Shown in pieces: positions 8,020-17,151 of a stretch of 64,000 bases of DNA. Positions within the stretch are counted from its first letter, which is position 1; every line of letters starts with the position of its first letter. Below the pieces are notes generated by a model. It did not search any database. It was not told the origin of the DNA and was given only the letters and a program-made list of their open reading frames with translations. Position numbers and translations under genes: made by a program. Where the stretch lies: the NCBI RefSeq assembly GCF_024436055.1, contig NZ_JANFNH010000008.1:94538-158537 (forward strand). The letters are read 5' to 3'. The stretch is from Streptantibioticus rubrisoli (GTDB lineage: Bacteria; Actinomycetota; Actinomycetes; Streptomycetales; Streptomycetaceae).

Positions 8020-9225
8020 ATGACCGCAGAGCCGCCTCGGCCTGATGAATCCTCGCGCCAGACCGATGGCGACTCGAACACCACTATTCCTGACGAGGTG
8101 TTCGACAAGCTCCTCGCCGACTCCGAGAGCGCGATCCGGGCCTCCGCACCCAAGGAACCCTCGGCACGCGCCCGTATGGTCACCGAACGGCTGCGGCGCG
8201 AGGATGAGACGGCGGCCCGGGCCAAGGGTTGGAAGGGCAGGAAGAACAAGCGGCCGCAGCCGGATCCCTGGCGGGCCGCGCCGAACGTCATCCCGTCCAG
8301 GCGGCGCGGGTTTCCCAACTGGGCCCGCAACGCGTTGGCCGCGCTGGTGGCCGCCGGGGTGGCCGCGGTCGCCCTCAACCCCTCCGGCGCACTGTCGCTG
8401 GTACGCGGCGGATCGTCCGGCGGGTCGGGCAGCCACTCGGGCCCGCTTCCCGCCGAGACGCGCGCGCATGGCAGCGCACCGCCGACCGGCCCGACGGGCC
8501 TGGCGTCGTTCGACCACCCCTTCGCCGGATCGCCCGCCGAGCAGTGGGCCGAGGGCGCCGACGCCATCACCCTGCCCACCGCACGGCCGGTGGGAGCGAT
8601 GAGCCGCGACCAGGTCGCAGCGGCACTGCGGAGCACCAAGGACTACCTGATCGCCACCAATCTCGACCCGCAGGTGCTCCGCGGTGGTTTCCCGCAGCGC
8701 GCCCTTGACGCGATCGACCCACTGGAGAGCGATACCCGGGACCGTTTCGAGGAGGCGTTCCGGTCCCCGAGCGACGACAACAACCCACTCAGCTTCGCCA
8801 CCCGTTACAACCCCGGGGAACTCAAGCCGGTCGGCACCGTGGTGAAGGTCCGCGGTCAGATGACGTTCGCCGAGGACCAGTACGGTTCGGTGCTGGTCTC
8901 CGCGGACTACACCTTCGTCTACGCCTTCACCAAGGCGGATGGCAGCACCGATCAGGTGGTGCGGGTCATCATGCGCCGCGAGGTCGGCATGCGGGTCGCT
9001 GATCCGTCCCGGGTCCGGGTCACCGCGGGCAGGTTGTGGCTGGTGAAGGACGACTCCAACTTCGGCAACTCGGGGTGCGACATCCACGACGGCTATGTGC
9101 ACCCGGGTTTCGAATTCGCGCAGCCATCGGGCGGCACCCCCACCGGCTCGGTCGTCGATCCCTACGACCGCAGCCACCCGCTCCCCAAGGGAACCGGCGT
9201 CTGCCGTAAGGACTCACGTACCTGA
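8020..9225 (+). CDS. Single-pass membrane protein of unknown function
   Basis: A 401-residue protein: a soluble, charged N-terminal segment (1-100, including KGWKGRKNKRPQ), one transmembrane helix (about 102-120, followed by LNPSG), a Gly/Ser linker, and an extracellular domain of about 250 residues. The outer domain contains MSRDQVAAALRSTKDYLIATNLDP, SFATRYNPGEL and YTFVYAF, and two Cys near the C-terminus that may form a disulfide. The topology resembles streptomycete anchored proteins of unknown role. The ATG at 8020 has GAAGG seven bases upstream; the longer frame from 7846 has poor coding character. It stands alone between the phosphoesterase and the lasso operon. Confidence 0.8.
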   Translation: MTAEPPRPDESSRQTDGDSNTTIPDEVFDKLLADSESAIRASAPKEPSARARMVTERLRREDETAARAKGWKGRKNKRPQPDPWRAAPNVIPSRRRGFPNWARNALAALVAAGVAAVALNPSGALSLVRGGSSGGSGSHSGPLPAETRAHGSAPPTGPTGLASFDHPFAGSPAEQWAEGADAITLPTARPVGAMSRDQVAAALRSTKDYLIATNLDPQVLRGGFPQRALDAIDPLESDTRDRFEEAFRSPSDDNNPLSFATRYNPGELKPVGTVVKVRGQMTFAEDQYGSVLVSADYTFVYAFTKADGSTDQVVRVIMRREVGMRVADPSRVRVTAGRLWLVKDDSNFGNSGCDIHDGYVHPGFEFAQPSGGTPTGSVVDPYDRSHPLPKGTGVCRKDSRT

Positions 9226-9346
9226 CATGTCAGCGCGCACGCCGCGGAGTTGAACGACGGGCGAACCGGCTGAGCTCGGCTGCGCCTTCGGCGACGGCCC
9301 ACTGGGCGAGGCAACCACGCGTCGCACCGCACGTGCCAAGCGCGGC

Positions 9347-9787
9347 CTAACGGGGGCAGACCGGTGTGGCCGCCGCCGATCGCGCGGGTACCCGGATCAG
9401 TGCCCGGTACGTGGTGGTGTCCTCCGGCTCGCCGACGCACCGGCCCTCGGCCTCGACCCAGGCGTGTGCGGCGAACGGCGACGTACGCACCCCCGAACAC
9501 CACGTCGGCCAGCTTCCGCCGAGCCGGCACAGCAAGGCGGTGGCCAGCGAACGCTGTAGGCAGTAACGTCCGGCGCACAACGTGCTGATGGCCGTCACCT
9601 CCTGCCGCGCCCGTAGCGCATCGGCGTACTCGGCGGGCTTGGCTCCGCGCCGCAGCAGGTGCAGCACCGCGCGGATGCGGCGCGGCGGCAGCCGGGCGAT
9701 CAGCCGCGCGGCACCGACGGCGGCGCGTGCGGCGACACGTCGGCCCAGCGGTGGTCGGACGGCGCTGTTCTCCAGGACCTGGCTCAC
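9347..9787 (-). CDS. Lasso peptide leader peptidase, transglutaminase-like (B2)
   Basis: A 146-residue cysteine protease of the transglutaminase fold that cuts the lasso leader peptide. The catalytic Cys is in GRYCLQRSLATA (about residue 76) and the His in FAAHAWVEAEG (about 109); the following Glu/Asp-rich GEPEDTTTYRAL holds the third catalytic position. This is the split B2 form, which depends on a separate recognition protein, encoded directly upstream. GTG start; GTGA overlaps the stop of that gene by 4 bp, so the two are translationally coupled. It is the last gene of the lasso operon. Confidence 0.88.
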   Translation of the reverse strand: MSQVLENSAVRPPLGRRVAARAAVGAARLIARLPPRRIRAVLHLLRRGAKPAEYADALRARQEVTAISTLCAGRYCLQRSLATALLCRLGGSWPTWCSGVRTSPFAAHAWVEAEGRCVGEPEDTTTYRALIRVPARSAAATPVCPR

Positions 9788-10041
9788 GGGGCGCTCACCA
9801 GCTTCGCCCGGGTGAGTTGATCCATCAACGCCGCGACATCGGCGACCGCGCGCTCCCGGCTCACCGGACGGACGCGGGAGAGCTGATCGGCCACCTGCTC
9901 AGGCGTGGCGCCGTCGATGAGTGCCTGGACGACAAGGGCACCGGTGCTGTTGAGCTGCCAGTAACGCCCTTGGCGCTCGTCCAGCAACACCATGCCGTCA
10001 TCGGTCGGGCACGCGGTGACATCAGCGCGTAGTCGGCTCAA
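9784..10041 (-). CDS. Lasso RRE (PqqD-like leader-binding protein, B1)
   Basis: An 85-residue PqqD-family RiPP recognition element. The typical features are visible: DGMVLLDERQGRYWQLNSTGALVVQALIDGATPEQVADQLS, i.e. a beta-hairpin with a Trp, then a helical bundle. It binds the precursor leader (Tyr and Pro of the YxxP motif) and brings it to the protease. TTG start overlapping the cyclase stop (TTGA), and 4-bp overlap with the peptidase gene downstream: a tightly coupled C-B1-B2 set. Confidence 0.88.
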   Translation of the reverse strand: MSRLRADVTACPTDDGMVLLDERQGRYWQLNSTGALVVQALIDGATPEQVADQLSRVRPVSRERAVADVAALMDQLTRAKLVSAP

Positions 10042-11957
10042 CGTGGTGCTCCTTTGTGCGTGTGCTCATGCTCGCGTGGGACGGCGCGGCCCGTTCCACC
10101 GGCGTCCGGCTCCGGCCGGGGTGCATGCGCCGGGCTCAGGTGGGCCGGGACCGGATGCGCCTCGAGGTCCCGCAACCACGCCTCGGCGCCCAACGTGGCC
10201 TCCAACTCGGCCGATCCGCCGCGGAGCAGGCCGGGGGAGAGCAGGGCGCGCCGCAGCAGTTCCTCGTCGGCCACGCCCGCGGCCACCAGCCGGGAGTCCT
10301 CAGCCCACGCGGCCAGGGCCCGCTGGTGCACCCGCAGACCGTGCTGCCACTCCACGCCGCAGTGGTCCTTGGTGGTCCGGCACAGGACGCGCGTCGGCAC
10401 CACGTCCCGCATCGCGGCGGCGAGCAGCGGTTTGTACGACCACGGGGCCGCCGCCTCGTGCGGCCGGGCCGCCAGACACGCGTTGATCACGGCGTCGTCG
10501 CAGAACGGGCTGTGTGCGAGCAGGCCCGTGGCGGCGGATTCGTACGCCAGGTGCCCGGCGATCCTGCCCGCTTCCTGTGCCTGGTGGATCCAGGCGTGCC
10601 GACCGCGTTCGGCGGCCAGTGGCTCGACGCCGTCGGCCGCGGCACGCAGCAGTGCGCCGATCAGGTCGACGGCCAGGTCGCTGGCCCATGGCGGGAGTTG
10701 CGGCTGCAGCCCCCACCCCTGCGGTGCGCGGACCACACGGCGGGCGGGGGCGGCCCGCAGCCGTGCGGTGGTTCCGGCCAGCCAGGTCCGGTACGAACGC
10801 CGGTCGAGCAGCATGCGTACCGCGTCGGGCCACGGCCAGCGTCGGCGGGCCCGCAACCCGGCGGCATGCCGCAACCCCACCAGGGGCGAGCGGCGCAGCA
10901 GCCCGTGCACATAGCCGTCCGGTGGCTGGACCACGTGGTCGCCGCCGTGCCCTGTCAGACGGTGGACGGCTCCGCGGGCCCGCATCGCCTCGGCCAGGTG
11001 GTGCTGACCGGCCCGGTCGCGCAGCCCGGCCGACGGTTCGTCACCGGGATCGCGGCGGTGGTCGAGACCGGTGAAGTGGGCTGGCAGTTCGGCGGAGGGG
11101 AACACCAAATGCTCAGCGCTGCACAGGAGTTCGGCCGCGTGCCGAGCGTAGGCGTGGTCCTCGTTGCCAGGCGCCGACCAGCGCAGGGTGGCGGTGACCA
11201 GGCGGGCCCCCGCCTCGGCGGCCAGAAAGCACAGCGAAGTGGAGTCCATGCCCCCGGACAGGTCCGCGCCCAGCACCTCCCCCGGCCGTACCCGTAGCGC
11301 CACGGCCTCGCGCAGCGCCTGCCGCAGCGCGGGAGCGGCCTCGGCGAGCGGCAGCTCCCCCTCGGGCGCCCGCCACCACCGGGCCGTACGCCACTGGCCG
11401 CCAGTGGCCAGATGCAGCGCCTCACCTGGGACGACTGCGCGGATCCCACGCCACAACCCGCCACCGGCCAGCGGATGCGGCGCGGTGAATCCCGTGAGAC
11501 GAACGGCGAGTTGCCCGGCGTCCAGCTCGGCGCCGGTGAGCCAGGCCAGGGTGCGCGCGCGGTCGGCACATACCGTGCCGCCCCCGACGGCCGCCAGGTA
11601 CACCCGCCGCTGTCCGGACAGCGTCCCGCGGACATAGGTGTGGCCGCCGACGGATGCGATGACGTGGAAGCTTCCATGGCAGGCGGACAGCTCGCTCTCG
11701 ACGGCAGCCGCGCTGGTCACGCGCCTGGCCCGGGTGGCCAGCTCGTCGGGGGTGAGCGAGCACGTCCCGGCCACGGCCAGCCGTACCTCTCCGGCGGCGG
11801 CGACGGACAGCTCGCCCTGGGACCAGGCGCCGACCAGCCAGGGACGCCCGGATGGGTGCGCGACGACTCGCGAGGCGCGCTGCCGCAGCCGCCGCATGAC
11901 ATCGGGGTGGAACTCGCGGTCAGGAAGAACGACGAACCAGGTGGGGGAGGAGCCCAT
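10038..11957 (-). CDS. Lasso cyclase, asparagine synthetase B-like (C)
   Basis: A 639-residue ATP-dependent macrolactam synthetase. The N-terminal half resembles the glutaminase-like domain of AsnB but lacks the catalytic Cys2 (it starts MGSSPTW), as in lasso cyclases. The synthetase half carries the PP-loop GADLSGGMDSTSL near residue 230 and, further on, GHGGDHVVQPPDGY and the terminal PFCDDAVINACLA region. It adenylates the acidic side chain of the core and closes the ring on the N-terminal Gly. ATG start. It follows the precursor gene by 119 bp and overlaps the RRE gene by 4 bp. Confidence 0.92.
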   Translation of the reverse strand: MGSSPTWFVVLPDREFHPDVMRRLRQRASRVVAHPSGRPWLVGAWSQGELSVAAAGEVRLAVAGTCSLTPDELATRARRVTSAAAVESELSACHGSFHVIASVGGHTYVRGTLSGQRRVYLAAVGGGTVCADRARTLAWLTGAELDAGQLAVRLTGFTAPHPLAGGGLWRGIRAVVPGEALHLATGGQWRTARWWRAPEGELPLAEAAPALRQALREAVALRVRPGEVLGADLSGGMDSTSLCFLAAEAGARLVTATLRWSAPGNEDHAYARHAAELLCSAEHLVFPSAELPAHFTGLDHRRDPGDEPSAGLRDRAGQHHLAEAMRARGAVHRLTGHGGDHVVQPPDGYVHGLLRRSPLVGLRHAAGLRARRRWPWPDAVRMLLDRRSYRTWLAGTTARLRAAPARRVVRAPQGWGLQPQLPPWASDLAVDLIGALLRAAADGVEPLAAERGRHAWIHQAQEAGRIAGHLAYESAATGLLAHSPFCDDAVINACLAARPHEAAAPWSYKPLLAAAMRDVVPTRVLCRTTKDHCGVEWQHGLRVHQRALAAWAEDSRLVAAGVADEELLRRALLSPGLLRGGSAELEATLGAEAWLRDLEAHPVPAHLSPAHAPRPEPDAGGTGRAVPREHEHTHKGAPR

Positions 11958-12076
11958 GGGCCTGTCCAGTGCGGTGAGGCGGGCACGAGTGGTGGGAGGC
12001 GGCCAGGCCGCGCGGATGGCGGCCGGGTGCCAGCCCTCGCCCAGCGCGGGGCGGAGCCGGCACCCGGCACGGGTGA

Positions 12077-12217
12077 CTACCAGCCCATCCAGTGAGCGTG
12101 CCAGCCTTCCGGCGTAATCCCTTCGACGCCCTGGGTCAGCTCGGCGTAGTCGCCCGCCTCCGCCAGCAGCGGGGGCTCGTACACGTCGGTGGGCTCGATG
12201 GCCGGTGCTTCGTTCAC
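12077..12217 (-). CDS. Lasso peptide precursor (A)
   Basis: A 46-residue precursor. The leader (29 residues) holds the YxxPxLxxxGxxxxxTx recognition motif (YEPPLLAEAG..ELTQ) with Thr at the penultimate position. The core is GVEGITPEGWHAHWMGW, 17 residues: Gly1 for the ring amine, Glu8 as ring acceptor (8-membered ring, class II by the lack of Cys), and a Trp/His-rich 9-residue tail. Glu3 is too close to close a ring. The start is taken as GTG at 12217, since GGAGGG lies 11 bases upstream; a longer frame to 12292 would include the ribosome site. The core does not match a characterised lasso peptide that I can recall. No ABC exporter is encoded nearby. Confidence 0.9.
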   Translation of the reverse strand: MNEAPAIEPTDVYEPPLLAEAGDYAELTQGVEGITPEGWHAHWMGW

Positions 12218-12830
12218 GGTGATCACATCCCTCCGGTCAAGGGACGCGGCAATTCCGCGTCCCTGCGAACCATTGAGAACCGGCCCGTCCAACCGCGCTA
12301 CAGCACTTGAGGGGCAACCGTCCAGGCGGCCGACGTTTTATCACTGATGATGGTGAACCTAACCCGGGCAGGTTTATCGGACAGCAGCATGGACATACCG
12401 GCTCGGGTGATGCCCAGGACCGGCTTCTAGCCTCCGGTGAGGCAGGACCGGTCGCGGAATCCGGCGGTGGACGCCACCTCGCCCGGTGACGCGCGCAAGC
12501 CCTTCGGGCTCCGATCAGTCATCTGGCCTCTCCAGTCAGCGCGTCGTGCGCGCGAGGCGGGGATGCCGTGCGCGATCACGTCACCCAGACAGCGTAAGCG
12601 CAGACCCTGGCGACCTCCGTTACGTGGGGGCGCACAAGCATGGCCTGCCGACCGGGGAGATCCGCGCCGCGCCCGCCTGGCGCGAACACCGCGAGATCTT
12701 CACGGTCGGCCTCGGCGCCCCGCCGCCTGCCGGGACCGGTTGAAGCGGACCAGCGGCGTCAGCCCGCACACCTGTCGGCGTGCCGTGCGCTGACCACCGG
12801 CCTGGCGAGCCAACTCGCCGCAGCCACCGG
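12218..12830. other. Intergenic region upstream of the lasso operon
   Basis: This 613-base region must hold the lasso promoter (minus strand) but no strong -35/-10 pair was identified. A stretch at about 12600-12743 (+ frame, ...RYVGAHKHGLPTGEIRAAPAWREHREIFTVGLG, then stop) has protein-like composition and may be a relic of a gene that I cannot identify. Otherwise nothing is recognised. Confidence 0.35.
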
Positions 12831-14678
12831 TCAGTTGGCAGCCTTCAGGATCGCCGCGACGATCGGCCCGGCGAACTTGTAGCCCTCACCGCTGTTCGGG
12901 ACGGTGGCCGCCGCGGCCACGTCATCGCGGTACGCGACGAACCAGCTGTTGGGTTTGTTCTGCCCGTCCACCTCGGCGGTTCCGGTCTTGGCCCCGATGT
13001 CGCCGTCGAGTCCGGCCATCGCCGGAGCCGCCGTCCCCGACTGCGCGGTCAGCCGCATCATGGAGCGGACCTGGTCGGCCACCGAGCCGCTCAACTGCCG
13101 CGGCGGCTGAGCGAGCGTTCGCCCGTCGACCGACGGGGAGACGAGGAACGGCTGATGGAACGCACCGGCCTTGACCGTCGACGCCACGGACGCCATCGCC
13201 AGCGGGCTCATCAGGTCATTGCCCTGGCCGATGTACGACATGGCCTTCATCGCCCCACTGGCGGCAGGCACGCTGCCGCTGTACGCGGGCACACCGACAC
13301 TCCAGTTGAGCCCTATGCCGAAGACGTCGTGCGCCTCGTCGGCGACGGCGTTGTCGGGCAGGTATGTCGCGGTGGAGATGAAGGCAGTGTTGCAGGACTG
13401 TGCGAAGTCCTGCGCCATCGTGGCGTTCTGCAGCGAGAAGTCATCCACGTTGTGGAAGTTCGCACCGCCGTACTGGAAGTTCTTCGGGCAGTTGAGTGGT
13501 TTGTCGGGGGAGACCCGGCCGGTTTCGAGCGCGGTTGAGGCGGTGATCAGCTTGAACGTCGAACCTGGCGCGTACGTGCCGCTGAGCGCCTTGTCGGAGC
13601 CGGTCGCGGGCTGGTTGGCGACCGCCAGGATCGCGCCGGTGCTGGGCTGGACCACCACCGTTGCGGCATCCGGTCCCTTGGTCTTGACCGCCTGCTCGGC
13701 CGCCGACTGGAGACGGGCGTCGATCGTCGTCCGCAACGGTTTCCCCGCCCTGCCTTGGGAGAGTTGGTGCAGCACCGGCCCCAGCTTCCCGTCGGCGCCC
13801 TCGACACGGATGTCGCTGCCCTGTGCGCCACCCGTCGCGGTGCCGTAGGCCGCCTGTAGCTGGCTGATCACGGAGCCCAGCGAGGGATACTCGGCGGCGG
13901 TCAGCGCACCGCCGTCGCGGTCCAGGATGGTGATCGCTGGCGCGGCCGAGTGGTCGACCACCAGCTTCTCGCCGTCGCCCAACGTCGGATACAGCACGGA
14001 CGGGGCCCATTTGACCACCGGGCGCCCCGATGCGTCACGCACGACCGTCAGTTCCGAGCGGTAGTCCCACTTCGACCGCTGACCGTCGGCACTGAACCGG
14101 GCGCTGACCGAGAACGGCACGGTGGTGCCCTTTGCCGACTGGCCGGTCAGCACCAGCGAGGTGGCGTGCAACTCGGTCCGGAAGGCGTCGAGTTGGCCAG
14201 CGCAGTGCCGTGCGTCGTCGGTCAGGCCGGCGGCCTTCGCCGTGTCGCCGGACGACCACGCCGCGAGGAAGGCGCTCGAGGTGCGCGCCACCTCGGCGGG
14301 CGACAGCGCGGTGGCCTCTCTTCGCGCGGGCACCCGGGCCGTGGCGTGAGTGGCGTGCCCCAACGGCCTACTGTGCGCCGGGCCCTGGAGCAGGGCATAG
14401 CACGCGTAGCCCGCTGCTCCGACCGCGACCGAGCAGGCTCCGCCTATCAGAGCGCCCTTGATGCCCCGCTGCGCAAGGACGCTCGACCGGGCACGACGCC
14501 GCATCGACGCCCGACGTGCGCGGCGGCCGGAAGCCGCGTGCGCGGCGTCGGTTGGCGGGGCGGTGTATGGGCCGGAATCCGCCGGGACTGACGGAGATGT
14601 CGGTGTGGGGAGCGCTCCGGGCAGGGTGGGGCGGCCGTAGTCGTTCGACTGCGGCGGCTTTCGCCGGTGCTCGCTCAT
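12831..14678 (-). CDS. Class B penicillin-binding protein (transpeptidase) with MecA_N-like domain
   Basis: A 615-residue protein: Pro-rich cytoplasmic tail (1-55), one membrane anchor (about 76-97), an NTF2-like MecA_N domain (about 125-235), and a transpeptidase domain with all three motifs: STFK (Ser373-Lys376, nucleophile), SCN (428-430) and KTG (564-566). It cross-links peptidoglycan outside the membrane and is a beta-lactam target; low-affinity PBPs share this architecture. The ATG at 14678 has GAGGAG eight bases upstream; the frame is open to 14891 but without coding character. It is divergent from the SpoIIE phosphatase. Confidence 0.9.
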   Translation of the reverse strand: MSEHRRKPPQSNDYGRPTLPGALPTPTSPSVPADSGPYTAPPTDAAHAASGRRARRASMRRRARSSVLAQRGIKGALIGGACSVAVGAAGYACYALLQGPAHSRPLGHATHATARVPARREATALSPAEVARTSSAFLAAWSSGDTAKAAGLTDDARHCAGQLDAFRTELHATSLVLTGQSAKGTTVPFSVSARFSADGQRSKWDYRSELTVVRDASGRPVVKWAPSVLYPTLGDGEKLVVDHSAAPAITILDRDGGALTAAEYPSLGSVISQLQAAYGTATGGAQGSDIRVEGADGKLGPVLHQLSQGRAGKPLRTTIDARLQSAAEQAVKTKGPDAATVVVQPSTGAILAVANQPATGSDKALSGTYAPGSTFKLITASTALETGRVSPDKPLNCPKNFQYGGANFHNVDDFSLQNATMAQDFAQSCNTAFISTATYLPDNAVADEAHDVFGIGLNWSVGVPAYSGSVPAASGAMKAMSYIGQGNDLMSPLAMASVASTVKAGAFHQPFLVSPSVDGRTLAQPPRQLSGSVADQVRSMMRLTAQSGTAAPAMAGLDGDIGAKTGTAEVDGQNKPNSWFVAYRDDVAAAATVPNSGEGYKFAGPIVAAILKAAN

Positions 14679-15010
14679 GCTTCCAGCTCCTCGGGCAGGC
14701 GGTTTCGCCTGAAGGCGGCGTTGGACGTCCATACCCCGGATGTGACCCTTGCGGGCCACGCAGCACCACGAGCCAGGACGTCCCTGCGGCCCCGCATGGT
14801 TCCTGACGGGGTCCGCCTGGGGCAAATATCGCGCCGCCAAACACGGAGGAGGTGGCATTTTCCTTGTGAAACGGGCAGCCCCGGCGCCCATGCCGTCCGC
14901 TGTCCCGGCAGGTCCGGCGAACCCACCATAGACTCAAAAAGACGGACCTCACCGAGGTGCCGCCCTGCTGACGGCACGACCGCCGGTTGGTGCGCAGGTA
15001 GGGGATGCAC
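14679..15010. other. Intergenic region between divergent PBP and phosphatase genes
   Basis: 332 bases hold the two divergent promoters. No small gene, repeat or clear dyad was seen. Confidence 0.4.
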
Positions 15011-17086
15011 ATGCCAGGTCCACCCAAAAGACGCGCACGTGTGGGGCTGGTGCCCCTCACCGCCGTCGCTGGTGGGCTGCTCGCCGCGCTGATCGGTCTT
15101 GCCTTCGCGGTGCTCCTCTGGTCGATCATCGGCCTCGGCCAGTCGACGGCCACCGAACGTGACTCCCGTGCGGCACTCACCCAGGCGAGGAAGGTCGAGG
15201 GACTCGTCGTCGACCTGGAGACAGGTCAGCGCGGCTTCGTCATCACCGGGCAGAACCAGTTCCTTGAGCCATGGCAGACCGCCCGGACCACGTTCTCCGG
15301 CCAGGCAGGGCAGCTCGTACGCCTCAGCACCACCCCCGGCCAGCGGAGACTGGCCCAGCAGATCAGCCAGGCTGGCGAGTCCCTCATCCGCGACTACTCG
15401 ATTCCGCTGGTCGCGGCGGCACGCCGAGGGGACCCCCGTGCGCGCGGCGTGGCGGCGACGCTGGAAGGCAAGCGGCGCGTCGACGGGCTCAGGAAGCAGT
15501 TCGACCGCTACGACTCGGTCCAGGCGGCTCTGATCGCGGCCCGCGAGAGCGCGGCCAACGATGAGGCCCGGGAGGCGGTCATCGCAGCGTCGATCGGCCT
15601 CGCCGGTTCGATGCTCCTCATCGCGGCCTTCGCCGGGTACGTGATCCGGGCTGTTGTCTGGCCGGTCCGCAAGGCGGCCGACGTGGCCTCCCGGCTCGCT
15701 GGCGGCGACCTCGCCGTGCGGATGCCCGAAACCGGCAGGGGCGAGATCGCTCAGCTCGGGACGGCGTTCAACACCATGGCCAGCTCACTTGAGGAGAGCC
15801 GTGAGCAGGCACGCCACGCTCACGAGCGCCTCAGGCTGCTGTACGAGGCCAGCATCGTCATCGGCACGACGCTCGACGCGCAGCAGACCGCGCAGGAACT
15901 GGTGCGGGTGGCGGTCCCCCGGTTCGCCGACTTCGTCACCGTCGACCTGACCACGGCCGTCCTGCTCGCCGAGGAACCGCTCACGGACCACGGCACACAG
16001 GCTCGCCGCGTCGCCCTGGGCGGGATCCGCGACGACCCCCCGCTCGACCCCGTGGGCTCACGGATCACCCTCGCCTCCTTCGCGCCGCACATCCGTGACG
16101 TGGCCAGCGCGAACGCGACCTTCCTGCCGCACCTGCGTACCTCCTCCGCATGGCAGATCCGCAACCGCCACCAGGCCCGCGAGCTGCTGGACTACGGCAT
16201 GCACTCGCTGATCACCGTCCCGCTGTACTCGCGGCGCATGCTCGTCGGTGCCGTCGGCCTCTGGCGATCGGAGAACCCCAGCCCGTTCGAGCAGGACGAG
16301 CTGTCCGACGCCGAGGAAATGGCCGCCAAGGCCGCCGTCGCGATCGACAACGCGCTGCGCTACGCCCGCGAGCACGACACCGCCTTGACCTTGCAGCGCA
16401 GCATGCTGCCCCGCAGCTTCGAACCCCCGAACGGTATCGAGATCGCCCACCGCTACACGCCCGCCTCCGACGCCACCGAGGTCGGCGGCGACTGGTACGA
16501 CGTGGCCGCCCTGACACCCGACAAGGCCGCCATCGCCATCGGCGACGTCATGGGGCACGGCATCCCCGCCGCCGCCGTGATGGGGCAGGTGCGCACCACA
16601 CTGCGCGCCCTCGTCCGCTTGGACCTGCCGCCCGACCAGCTCCTGCACCACCTTGACCAGTCCATGCAGGACCTCGACGGTCCCATCCTGGCGACATGCC
16701 TGTACGGCGTGTGTGACGCCGCGGCCAACCGCTGCTGGCTCGCCCGGGCCGGACACCCCCCACCCGCCCTGATCAGCCCGGACGGCACCGCCCGACTGAT
16801 CGACCTGCCCCCTGGCGCGCCCCTCGGCATCGGCGGCATCTCCTACACGACCACCGAGATCCCCCTCACTCCCGGGACCGTGCTCGTCCTCTACACCGAC
16901 GGGCTCGTCGAAGCCCGCGGGCAAGACCTCGACGAGCGCCTGAAGAAGCTCGTCCGCTTCCTCACCGGTACCCATCCGTCCCTGGAAGACCTCGCCGACA
17001 CCCTCATCAACCGCCTCGCCCCCACCCCCGCGCAGGACGACATCGCCCTCCTCATCGCCCGCGTCGGCACCCCCGGTCCCCGGTGA
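15011..17086 (+). CDS. Membrane-bound SpoIIE/RsbU-type PP2C phosphatase (CHASE3-HAMP-GAF-PP2C)
   Basis: A 691-residue sensor phosphatase: first transmembrane helix (about 12-38), CHASE3-like extracytoplasmic domain (about 45-180; DLETGQRGFVITGQNQFLEP), second helix (about 197-217), HAMP (VWPVRKAADVASRLAGGDLAVRMPETGRGEI), GAF (about 290-455), and a PP2C/SpoIIE domain (about 475-690) with metal-binding VGGDWYDV, GDVMGHG and LYTDGLVEAR. Such proteins dephosphorylate anti-anti-sigma factors and so free sigma factors of the SigB type. One is encoded at 26.3 kb; a functional link is inference. Start at 15011: AGGGG lies six bases upstream, whereas the ATG at 15005 abuts it. Confidence 0.88.
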   Translation: MPGPPKRRARVGLVPLTAVAGGLLAALIGLAFAVLLWSIIGLGQSTATERDSRAALTQARKVEGLVVDLETGQRGFVITGQNQFLEPWQTARTTFSGQAGQLVRLSTTPGQRRLAQQISQAGESLIRDYSIPLVAAARRGDPRARGVAATLEGKRRVDGLRKQFDRYDSVQAALIAARESAANDEAREAVIAASIGLAGSMLLIAAFAGYVIRAVVWPVRKAADVASRLAGGDLAVRMPETGRGEIAQLGTAFNTMASSLEESREQARHAHERLRLLYEASIVIGTTLDAQQTAQELVRVAVPRFADFVTVDLTTAVLLAEEPLTDHGTQARRVALGGIRDDPPLDPVGSRITLASFAPHIRDVASANATFLPHLRTSSAWQIRNRHQARELLDYGMHSLITVPLYSRRMLVGAVGLWRSENPSPFEQDELSDAEEMAAKAAVAIDNALRYAREHDTALTLQRSMLPRSFEPPNGIEIAHRYTPASDATEVGGDWYDVAALTPDKAAIAIGDVMGHGIPAAAVMGQVRTTLRALVRLDLPPDQLLHHLDQSMQDLDGPILATCLYGVCDAAANRCWLARAGHPPPALISPDGTARLIDLPPGAPLGIGGISYTTTEIPLTPGTVLVLYTDGLVEARGQDLDERLKKLVRFLTGTHPSLEDLADTLINRLAPTPAQDDIALLIARVGTPGPR

Positions 17087-17151
17087 ATGCCCGACAGGCC
17101 CGGCAGGCCCTCGTCGTCGACACGCGTGGGCCTGAGTCACTTGACGCTACG

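Noticed and set aside
14679..14891. N-terminal extension of the PBP frame
   Set aside because: No coding character, and a good ribosome site fits the ATG at 14678.
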